NCBI GenBank assembly: GCA_964035545.1
Contig: OZ037766.1
Span: forward strand, 17,678,222-17,742,221
Length of the DNA: 64,000 bases
Reading direction: 5' to 3'
DNA from: Bugula neritina
Taxonomy: Eukaryota; Bryozoa; Gymnolaemata; Cheilostomatida; Bugulidae
Shown piece after piece: positions 33,155 through 41,035 of the stretch (positions are counted from its first letter, which is position 1; each line of letters starts with the position of its first letter). Position numbers and translations under genes: made by a program. Below the pieces are notes generated by a model. It searched no databases. It was not told the origin of the DNA and was given only the letters and a program-made list of their open reading frames with translations.

Positions 33155-33181
33155 CGGAAAGGGGTGCTTTCCGATGAGGGG
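33155..33181 (+). promoter_or_regulatory. Hairpin plus polypurine tract, gypsy element 2
   Basis: CGGAAAG and CTTTCCG pair over a GGGTG loop, followed by ATGAGGGG just before the LTR. Same position and loop length as in elements 1 and 3. Confidence 0.68.
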
Positions 33182-33513
33182 TGTTTATTGTGGATTTCTG
33201 TACGCGTGCATGTGTTATGTTTATTGTGTGGTTTTTTTTGTGTATAATTTTATTTTTGTCCGAGATCGGCATTTCGGACTACCGAAATTCCGAATATCGG
33301 CATTTTGGACTCCTGAAATGCCGAAATGCCAAATATCGGCATTTCGGGCCTCCGATTTTGGACCACAAAGGAATCCTTCTTTGTTCTGTGCATATAAAAG
33401 CAGGCGAGTTCCAGTGTAGTTCAGTCTACCACTGGAGCTCGCATGTGAGGGACCTAAATTCTACCCTACAATAAAGACTGTTATTATCTACAACTTCATC
33501 ACTTCTTGTTACA
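33182..33513 (+). repeat. 3' LTR of gypsy element 2
   Basis: Starts TGTTTATTGTGG, ends CTTCTTGTTACA. It contains several CGGCATTTCGG-type palindromes, a TATA box TATAAAAGCAGGCGAG (about 33397-33412) and AATAAAG (about 33472). This pairs with the solo LTR at 7076-7393, which shares the TATA-to-polyA segment. Confidence 0.75.
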
Positions 33514-34079
33514 CAGGATAGTTAAGGGCATCCTCACAAAGAATATCATAAATTTCTCTCAAAATGTAGTTTAGGTTCTTGAATAATATTGCTCTGTGGG
33601 TAGCATGCGTGTTGCCTACTTGCAATTGTTTAGCCTAAGATCAAACTACAACCAATAAGCAGCAACCTTCATTAGGGCTGTGTTATCTATCAACATTCCA
33701 TTATGGGTGCTACATAAACAAAGTACAAAGCAAGCTATTCATTATAGCCTGCCAGCTAGCAAGCCTGTAATTAGCATGTACGCGCCAATATCTTCTCATC
33801 TCTACGTGCTCATTGAAGCGTGAAGTGCTGCGCGCTGCTAATTACCCATGAAAAAACATGGCATTTTCAGTGTATAAATCACCAATTTGTGGGCAATCTA
33901 GAAAAGTTATTGGAAAAAGAAAAAAAGTCCGAAATATGAAATAATTACATGGGGACTAGCTTATGCATTTTTGTTCCCAGACAATAATTTTGTGTTGTTT
34001 CAATGTTTTTTTTATATAAGAATCTGACCATGCATTGTAAAATTTATTTTCAGGACAATTATACCCAGAAAATATTAGA
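33514..34079. other. Intergenic, nothing recognised
   Basis: No open frame of note and no repeat I can identify between gypsy element 2 and the transposase relic. Confidence 0.45.
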
Positions 34080-34450
34080 GAAAAGCAACATCTCTAAGAT
34101 ATGGTATATCTGAGGAGATCATTGGTTTTGCTTTATATTCACAAGAATTAGCAGTTGGAAAATCTTGGCAAGAAGTGGCTAAAAATATGATATTACCAAA
34201 GGAACACTACAAAACAGAGCCGCATGAAAACAAAAGCTGAAGCCTGGACGCCAAACCGTGTTAACACAAGTAGAGGAGGTAGCCATTGTTGACCATACTA
34301 CAAAGCTGGCTCAATGGGGCTTTCCATAAGATAAAACAGACTTTCGAATGATAGTCAAGACCTATTTTGACAAATGTGCGAGAAGAGTGCAACAGTTCAA
34401 ATATAACTCCTCTCAAAATCACTGGAATCTAAGTTTTATGTCAATAAAGA
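34080..34450 (+). pseudogene. Pogo/CENPB-type transposase relic (weak)
   Basis: Broken frames read SLRYGISEEIIGFALYSQ, GKSWQEVAKNMILPKEHY, then LTQVEEVAIVDHTTKLAQWG and DFRMIVKTYFDKCARRVQQF. The pattern GRPTVLTxxEE...LAxWGFPxxxxDxRxIVxxYL is that of the DNA-binding segment before the DDE domain in pogo-like transposases and related domesticated proteins. There are multiple stops and no DDE domain. The assignment rests on memory of the motif. Confidence 0.45.
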
Positions 34451-34881
34451 CATAAAGATAGCTTGTCTCACAGGTTGTGCCAAAACATAGCATTGGAATG
34501 GGCAACAGTTAATCCTGAAGACATTACGCATTATTTAAAAAATCTAGAGACAACTTCCACAACCTATAATTTGAAAAGGCATACTTGAATTTTAGAAGAA
34601 ATTCGGTGGAATTTGAACTTGTTCAGTGATTTATTCAATATTGCCAGCAAAATACATTTTTTTTATACATATACAAAAAACTTTACACCAAATAACAATG
34701 TACCTCAAATAGCTGTGGTTTCAATGCAAAAAGTGCACTATTATAGCTTGCATTTTGTCTAAAATAATTTTTTTGGCAATAATGAAGTTGAATAATGTTG
34801 TTCTTTAATTTCTAACTGGCCAAAGAAACTCCAAGTATAGTAGTTTGTGGGTTATGAAATCAGGCAGAGAACATAACTCCT

Positions 34882-35110
34882 TGTTATAGAAGAGACAAGA
34901 GAGAGTGTTGAATTCATGTGCGTACAGTATTCTTTATTGTAGTAGAGATGTATCCAGTCCGAGGTCCAGTCTTCAAGTGACCGAAGCTCGAAAATGCGCG
35001 TTCTTTTATACTAGCAGAACAAAGGACTTCTAGAACCTTCTACCGACAGCGGGCTGATGTTCGGCAGGGTATGGCGACATTCGTCATGTCGGTAACCGAC
35101 ACTGATCATG
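34882..35110 (-). mobile_element. Probable solo LTR, minus orientation
   Basis: On the minus strand the segment contains GTATAAAAGAACGCGC (TATA-like) and then AATAAAGAATAC, about 100 bp apart, ending near TCTTCTATAACA. It also has a palindromic U3-like part (CGACATGACGAATGTCG). The layout parallels the element-2 LTR family, including a TTTGTTCTGC motif just upstream of the TATA. Boundaries are approximate. Confidence 0.5.
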
Positions 35111-35151
<41 letters not shown>

Positions 35152-35153
35152 AT
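35111..35153. repeat. (TA)n(TG)n microsatellite
   Basis: TATATA followed by TGTGTGTG between the probable solo LTR and the next element. Confidence 0.85.
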
Positions 35154-35385
35154 GTTGGGAAACCATCATGCGATCCTAGCGCTAATCACATTCCTGACAA
35201 TCACGTGACAATATACTAACTAATTGCTGTACTAGAATCGTTGTATACTTGTTAACCCTTGTCTTCTGTTTTATGTAATACAAACCATCGTGCTGTTTTT
35301 CATTCTAATAAATATTTTATTATCAATTAATTAAACCAGTCTGTCAGTTTTCTCGATAAGTTAAATCAGCAATCAATATTGTGTT
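35154..35385 (+). other. LTR-like AT-rich segment upstream of element 3
   Basis: Begins TGTTGGGAAACC, contains CACGTGAC and AATAAATATTTTATT, and abuts the 5'-truncated pol of element 3. It could be a leftover LTR from another insertion. It does not match the element-3 3' LTR. Confidence 0.3.
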
Positions 35386-35390
35386 TCATA

Positions 35391-36263
35391 ATTAAGTCAG
35401 CCATGCTGATGGCCGGCAAGGAGATCACCTGTGTTGACAAGTTTGGCCGTCCCCTAGTGAGAAACGTGCAGGTAGTACGGAACTGTACTATACCAGGCCG
35501 CTCCCGGGCTACCATTCACTGCAGAGTGAATAATAGCCAAATCTCGGGGTTGGGGGTTGTCGAAGGCGCGCACACAAGAATCCAACTCGCCAGCAGTCTT
35601 AACCGGCTGACTGACGGAGGAGAGATCTTAGTGCAGTGTGTCAACCCCTTCTCCGAGGCTGTGAAGCTACCGTCAGGGTCCACGCTGGGCCGGTTCCACT
35701 CTATCTAGGAAGAGGATATAGGGCCATCGCTAGGAGATGCGGCGGAAGGTCCCCGACAGAGCCCGTCAGTGAGGCGGGGGATCGTCACACAACACGTCCA
35801 AGAGCTGTACCAGGCAGCGTGTGACGGCTGCGCGGGTAACGGAGAGCGCCAGACTATGGCCCAGTCGCTACGTGAGTACAGCGACGTGTTCAGCGGTGGG
35901 GACCATGACGTAGGCCTGACGACGGCCGTCTGTCATGAGATACCGCTAGCTGCAGAGACTACCCCTATCCGACAACCCACTAGGAGGTTGGGACCAGAAA
36001 AAGAGAAGGAGGTTAGCCAACAAGTCCGGAATCTTTTGGACCGCGACCTCATCGAGCCAGCACATAGTGCGTGGAGCTCGCCGGTCGTCTTGGTCCGAAA
36101 GAAAGACGGCAGTTGGCGGTTCTGTGTGGATTATCGCAAGCTGAATAGCGTGACCATACAGGTCGCCTACCCTTTACCCTGGATCGACGAGTCTCTGGAC
36201 GCCCTAGCCGGCAGCAAGTACTTCAGTACACTGGACTTGTTGAGTGGCTATTGGCAGGGATAG
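35391..36263 (+). pseudogene. Protease end and N-terminal reverse transcriptase of gypsy element 3
   Basis: The first frame (to 35708) matches the post-protease stretch of element 1 (TCVDKFGRPL, VNPFSEAVKLPSGS). A second frame gives the RT fingers: ETTPIRQPTRRLGPEKEKEV, LIEPAHSAWSSPVVLVRKKD, WRFCVDYRKLNSVT and palm motif A, KYFSTLDLLSGYWQ. It stops immediately after motif A at TAG (36261-36263). The catalytic YxDD motif and RNase H are missing, so no polymerase can be made. Confidence 0.82.
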
Positions 36264-37021
36264 AGTATGACTGGGACCAGGGTCAACTCCAACAGAAGGC
36301 TGATACGCCTCCGGAGGCCATCCAGAGCCTCCACACCAACCCCGTCTTGACTGGTAACGTCAGGGAGCTGCAGAAACTCCAGGAAAATCTCCCAGGAGTA
36401 GTAGCCGATGTGTACCGGGCCAAGAAGGAGGGGTGACAACCTAGCAAAGAACAACTGCGGCAGGGATGCACCGAGTTACGGCTGTACTGCCAACGTTGGG
36501 ACTTCCTGCGGATCGGGCCAGATGGTCTGCTGACCATGACAGTGGCCGCCAGCAACAGACACCACGGGGGAGAGAGGGTAGTCTGCCCAGCTGTCATCCA
36601 CCGAGAGTTAGTATGGGACACCCACAAACAGCCTCATGCAGGGGTCCAGAGGGTGCTCACCAAATTACAGCTCCGGTGTTATTGGCCCAACATGGAGCGT
36701 GACGTCCGACTCAGAGTAAAACGGTGTGAAATCTGCCAGGCCAGCAAACATGGCCGTCTCCCTGGCAAAGCGGGACGGCGTAGGCTATATGCTGGAAGGC
36801 CTTGGCAAGTGGTAGCTGTTGACCTGGTCGAACCCATGCCTCTAACCCCCAGAGGAAACAGTTGGATCTTAGTATTAACCGACCACTTTACCAGGTGGGC
36901 CGACGCTCTGGCTATCCCGGATGCGTCTGCCCCAACAGTGGCCAGGGTGCTAGACCAAAATGTATTCTGCTACCTCGGATTACTCGAGCAGATACATTCG
37001 GACCAAGGGGCTCAATTCTAG
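36251..37021 (+). pseudogene. Integrase N-terminal half, gypsy element 3
   Basis: After the deletion junction, the pre-integrase block ENLPGVVADVYRAKKEG is followed by a stop. The zinc-binding domain follows (DTHKQPHAGVQRVL and RCEICQASKHGRLP). The core opens with WQVVAVDLVEPMPL (first Asp), continues ILVLTDHFTRWADALAIPDA and reaches IHSDQGAQF (second Asp), where a TAG at 37019-37021 interrupts it. The following frame continues directly. Confidence 0.82.
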
Positions 37022-37030
37022 TCTCAGCTG

Positions 37031-38308
37031 TTGAGCGACCTCTGCCGCCTCTGGGGAGTAAACCAAAGCAAGACCACTCTGTACCATCCTCAAGGTAACG
37101 GGGTGGTAGAACGCAACAACCGAATGTTGGGCGATGCACTCCGCAGCCTTCTCCTCGGCCGAGGTCAGGAAGAATGGGATACGGTATTACCGCAAATCAT
37201 GCGGGCCTACCGTAGCACACTACACACCACCACGGGTGAGACCCCTAACCTCCTGATGCTCGGTCGAGAGACGCGAGTGCCCGATCACCTTACCTACCAC
37301 ATCCCTGAGCAGGACTATTCCATCCATGAGTATGCCAGTGAATTGGTAGAGAACATGAAGGTCGCACACGAAATACTGCGAGCACAGCAGTGGCAGATGC
37401 GACAAGAAGACTCACAGGAACCACCCCTCTACCAAGCTGGAGACTGGGTATGGATGGTCAACTGCCGTAGGCGTCGAGGACAGGCGGCTAAACTCCAGCT
37501 CAAGTTCGTGGGACCCTACGTGGTAGTTGAGGCAATGCCCAATCATCTGTACAAGTTGGAGCACTCTGGACAGGTATCTGTCCAGAATGAAGCCCGCTTG
37601 AAACCGTATGGGGCTAACCCAGGAGCAGCAAGAGAAGCCCCCCCGTTGTTGAAGCCCAGGAGGCAGACAGCAACGCGCGGGCGGCGGCATGGACCAGAAT
37701 ACGAAGTGGTTGTGCCGCGGGCGGAAGACTTGGTAAGGCAGGAAAGGCCACTTCCGTCAACAGAATTGCGCCCGCCGCCCCCAACGCCAAGCTTACCGCC
37801 AACACTTCCGGAACCAGACTCGGCTCCGGAAGTGCAAAACCCCCCCGCGGGAGGGCCTCCGTCTGGAGGCAATGAGAGGGAAGGAAATAAGATCATCAAC
37901 AACGGGCCGGAGACACCACTAGTGGAACTTAATAGCCCACCAGTGAGTACACCGCCCCGACCAACAACCATACCACCTTTCCCAGCTAGTACGCCCCCTC
38001 CCCTGGAACGGGGACAACGTACTAGACAACCCCCAGCATACCTAAAAGACTTCATATGTGACCGCGTTACAAGCGGCAATTATAAAAGTCCAGCTGGGTG
38101 CTGTACGGAGAGACCGGCAGCGAAACGTGGGAGTTGTGAACACCACGGAAATACTAACTTTTGCGAAGGCGGAGTAGTGGGTAAAACTACTACGCCCAGG
38201 GCAAACAGTTTCAGCCTTGAGCAACAAACACGCTGTCCGGTCTTTTCCTACGCTGACATCACCAAGGGTAGATGTATTCAAATCCAATCCACTAACATCC
38301 AAGCTTGA
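37031..38308 (+). CDS. Integrase C-terminal half and tail, gypsy element 3
   Basis: A 425-codon open frame following the stop at 37019. It begins in the core (LCRLWGVNQSKTTLYHPQGN) and keeps the catalytic-type Glu in GVVERNNRML. It then has the typical AYRSTLHTTTGETPNLLMLG stretch and a GPY/F module (LQLKFVGPYVVVEAMPNHLY). It ends in a Pro-rich tail whose last part (RGSCEHHGNTNFCEGG) matches element 1 (GSCEHHENINFCLGG). The catalytic core is complete apart from the single stop. Confidence 0.82.
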   Translation: MSDLCRLWGVNQSKTTLYHPQGNGVVERNNRMLGDALRSLLLGRGQEEWDTVLPQIMRAYRSTLHTTTGETPNLLMLGRETRVPDHLTYHIPEQDYSIHEYASELVENMKVAHEILRAQQWQMRQEDSQEPPLYQAGDWVWMVNCRRRRGQAAKLQLKFVGPYVVVEAMPNHLYKLEHSGQVSVQNEARLKPYGANPGAAREAPPLLKPRRQTATRGRRHGPEYEVVVPRAEDLVRQERPLPSTELRPPPPTPSLPPTLPEPDSAPEVQNPPAGGPPSGGNEREGNKIINNGPETPLVELNSPPVSTPPRPTTIPPFPASTPPPLERGQRTRQPPAYLKDFICDRVTSGNYKSPAGCCTERPAAKRGSCEHHGNTNFCEGGVVGKTTTPRANSFSLEQQTRCPVFSYADITKGRCIQIQSTNIQA

Positions 38309-38373
38309 ATGCTGAGTATGATTTCAAATACCAGGTTTCAAGGTAAGCTTGCTTAGACCTAACACTCCTATCT

Positions 38374-39471
38374 ATGGACACGGGTCTAACAGCATCAGTT
38401 AATTCTGATTTAATCGCTCTGATTGAATCACAATTACTGGGGACTGAGTCATACGTGAAAGACGACGAGAACATAACAATGGCCGACGATCTACTAGATC
38501 TGGAGCTTGACACTATGTCTCTCAGTCAGTCTACACGCCACGACGCAGTCCTTCGAGTGCCGTATAAAAAGATGCATGACTCTCAGACTAGGAACAGTCG
38601 GTTGTCATCAGAATTATGCTGTAAAGATCACACTCGATCTAACAATAATTCTGCTCTTTTAGATACCACTCGCTCTCCTCTCCCTCATGACATGCCGCCA
38701 TTGGAGATGGCTTGGGATGAGGAATCTACCCCTGTCACGCTGCCGGAAGTACTCCTAACTCAATCCTGCTGGATCACAAAGGACACCGAGGCACTCATAC
38801 AGAAAAATAAAGGCGACGATCAATGCACCACCTGCCGTCTGTGCCAGCTACACTTTACCACCCCTCACAGACTCAGAGTCCACGTCCCCCAACACTATGT
38901 CACCACCTTCTGTCCCTGTGGTGAATATAGTTACCACAGGGACTACATCCTCTGCCACCAACGAACCATGGAGTGCCACGTTGGACATCTTTACGAAGTA
39001 GACAAACCCTCTTTCCCTCACTTCCTCAACCTCATCAGGCCATTTATCTCTGACCCGACTCATTATGAACGGCTGCGCCAAGAGTTCCCCGCGCCCCGTA
39101 TCATTACACAAGGACCCTGCCTCAAGCCCCCGGGGTTTAGGAAACCCCAAACGCCCCGTTCGTCACCCCCCGCCCACACTGTGCCCCGTCCGCGCTCCAT
39201 ACCCCGAGTCGTCTTACAACGCATAGAAGTGCCACAACGATGGCGTCCCTCCCCTCCCGTTTCCCCGCGACCCTCCCGTAAACGACGTTGGTTGTCGTCC
39301 TCTCCCAACCGCCACTCTTCCCCTGCTAGGAATCTGAAAGAGACGGAGCAACGAATACATGAGTTGGAGAGAGAAGTACAACGGTTGGCACCTAGGATAT
39401 CTGCCGCCGCTTCCGAGCTCCGGGCTCTCCGCGACTCTGTGGCTCAACTAAAGAGAAACGCCCAAGACTGA
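38374..39471 (+). CDS. ORF3 of gypsy element 3: C2H2 zinc finger and C-terminal coiled coil, intact
   Basis: A complete 365-codon ORF in the env position, 65 bp after the integrase frame. The N-terminal part is acidic (DDLLDLELDTMSLS) with the short motif RVPYKK, which matches RAPYKQ in element 2. Finger 1: C154, C157, H170, H174 (C-x2-C-x12-H-x3-H). Finger 2: C180, C182, H195, H202 (C-x-C-x12-H-x6-H), an unusual spacing shared with element 2. A Pro/Arg-rich basic region (about 240-315) precedes a coiled coil at about 317-362 (ETEQRIHELEREVQRLAPRI). No signal peptide or transmembrane segment, so not an envelope. The zinc fingers suggest nucleic-acid binding and the coil oligomerisation; both are inferences. 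No known family recognised. Confidence 0.8.
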   Translation: MDTGLTASVNSDLIALIESQLLGTESYVKDDENITMADDLLDLELDTMSLSQSTRHDAVLRVPYKKMHDSQTRNSRLSSELCCKDHTRSNNNSALLDTTRSPLPHDMPPLEMAWDEESTPVTLPEVLLTQSCWITKDTEALIQKNKGDDQCTTCRLCQLHFTTPHRLRVHVPQHYVTTFCPCGEYSYHRDYILCHQRTMECHVGHLYEVDKPSFPHFLNLIRPFISDPTHYERLRQEFPAPRIITQGPCLKPPGFRKPQTPRSSPPAHTVPRPRSIPRVVLQRIEVPQRWRPSPPVSPRPSRKRRWLSSSPNRHSSPARNLKETEQRIHELEREVQRLAPRISAAASELRALRDSVAQLKRNAQD

Positions 39472-39789
39472 ATGTCTACCCCCCTCTCCTCATCTTACTC
39501 CCCTATCACTGACTACGCCGCAGATGGTGTCTTACTTACAGCCTTTCACACATCGTGTCCCGGTACCATAACAAAAACCTCTCAATACAGACAATATTTG
39601 TAGTTAGTCCGCAATTATCTTTTTAGTTATATAGGCCGTCGGTCTATACGTACCTCGTGATTCTGTTAACGCTGTGTCGTTGTTTGCATTTGTTTTATTT
39701 TTTTAATTGTTCTTTTTTGTATGCATCATACATGCATCTCTTCCCTTTTGTACCTTTTTTTATTACTATTTTTTATTTTTGGTGTTATT

Positions 39790-39816
39790 AGGAAGGCGGG
39801 CTTCCTGCTGGGGGGG
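39790..39816 (+). promoter_or_regulatory. Hairpin plus polypurine tract, gypsy element 3
   Basis: AGGAAG-GCGGG-CTTCCT is a 6-bp stem with a 5-nt loop, followed by GCTGGGGGGG up to the LTR. Compared with element 1 (AGAAAG/CTTTCT), the A-T to G-C change occurs on both strands of the stem, which is covariation. Confidence 0.7.
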
Positions 39817-40105
39817 TGTAGTGGTGCACGCGCTATGCGCCTCCACGTGCTCCCCGGCCAATTAGAGAGATATCATGTGATACCCCCAGCGATGCGTGTA
39901 TTGCTGGGATTGTATTAGAATAGAGAGTGAGCTAGTAAATAGACGCGATGTAATTTTATAGTAACAATTTTGATGCATCTCTTTTTTTATTTGTATAGTA
40001 ATAAATAACGATATTCTACGCTGAATGAACCCTCTACTACTTTGGATAATTAGACTCATAATAATAGGCTAGGAACCACGCATAGTAATTGTGTGAATTA
40101 CAACA
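39817..40105 (+). repeat. 3' LTR of gypsy element 3
   Basis: Starts TGTAGTGGTGCACGCG and ends GTGTGAATTACAACA. Its last 40 bp align with the end of the element-1 LTR (CCACGC...TAATTGTG...CAACA). AATAAATAACG (about 40000) may be its polyadenylation signal. Gypsy element 4 material starts at the next base. Confidence 0.78.
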
Positions 40106-40195
40106 ATATTACATGGTAGCCAGTACGTGTTGCTGAAACCAAGTTAAAGTTATTAGCTATTTTATACATACAAAGTTAAAGTGTGTTTTATCGCT

Positions 40196-41035
40196 ATGGC
40201 TAAGTTTAACCCCCCCTAAAGAGTTCAACTTTGATCCGTCTGGCTGGGCTGAATGGTTTGCTCGCTGGAGTCGTTATAGGACACTGTCAAAGCTCAATCA
40301 AGAGGAAGAACAGTTACAAGTTGACAGCTTTCTCTATTGTATGGGAAATAAAAGCGAGAGCCTTTTCAATGATTTAGCACTGTCGGATGAAGATATTAAG
40401 GGCTACCAAAACGTATTTGAAACTTTTCAGAAGTATTTTTCTCCGCGTAAGTACGTGATTTATGAAAGAGCTCGTTTCTTCAGGCGCTGCCAACAACAAG
40501 GAGAAACTGTTGAACAGTATGTTAGGTCTCTAAATGACATAGCAGATAGGTGTGAATTTTCCAATAGATCAGAGCAAATGCGAGACAGAATTGTGGTAGG
40601 TATCACAGACACTAACTGCAGTCGTGAAATGCAGAAAATGAATGTTGAAGACCTAACTGAAGAGGTTGCCATAAATATGGCTAGACAATTTGAGCAAGTA
40701 GACAAGAACATTAAAGACTTGACAGAAAGTCATACTCAGGGTAGTACTAGTAGTACTTCGGTTGATGCTGTCTCCAAATTCAGTAGTAGTAGTAGTCACA
40801 CAAACAAGTCTCAGAAGCACAGCTTTAGGAGTAACAGTACTAGGCAAACTCATAGCTTTACTCCATGTAGCTGATGTGGTTATGTAAACCACACGAGAGG
40901 TACATGCCCTGCAAAAGATTGTAAGTGTAAGCGCTGTGGTAAACTCGGACATTACGCAAAAATGTGTAAATCTAACCTGCCAGTCAAGTTCAGCAAGTCG
41001 AAGAAGAAGTGGACAGCATATTTCTGGGTGAAATA
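40196..41035 (+). pseudogene. Gag of gypsy element 4
   Basis: The ATG at 40196 starts MAKFNPP, but a run of seven C at about 40211-40217 puts the rest in another frame. That frame continues EFNFDPSGWAEWFARWSRYR and on through capsid-like sequence (ARFFRRCQQQGETVEQYVRS). Two CCHC knuckles follow: the first is cut by a TGA at 40872-40874 between its two cysteines, the second is CKRCGKLGHYAKMC. The gag frame closes at about 41035 and overlaps the protease frame. Confidence 0.8.

Larger units (their letters stand above)
29706..33513 (+). mobile_element. Ty3/gypsy element 2: 5'-truncated, decayed
   Basis: Begins inside pol, a little before integrase. It continues through integrase with stops and frameshifts, then the zinc-finger ORF3, a PPT-side hairpin and a 3' LTR. 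No gag, protease, reverse transcriptase or 5' LTR is present. Similarity to element 3 runs through integrase and ORF3. Confidence 0.82.
35386..40105 (+). mobile_element. Ty3/gypsy element 3: 5'-truncated, internal RT deletion, ORF3 intact
   Basis: Starts at the end of protease. It runs into reverse transcriptase up to motif A, then jumps to the pre-integrase region, a long integrase frame, an intact 365-codon ORF3, a PPT hairpin and a 289-bp 3' LTR. Gag, most of protease, the rest of RT and RNase H are absent. Homologous to elements 1 and 2. Confidence 0.85.

Noticed and set aside
38374-39471. Host zinc-finger gene
   Set aside because: It sits between gypsy integrase and the matching 3' LTR, and homologous ORFs occupy the same slot in two other elements, so it belongs to the retrotransposon.
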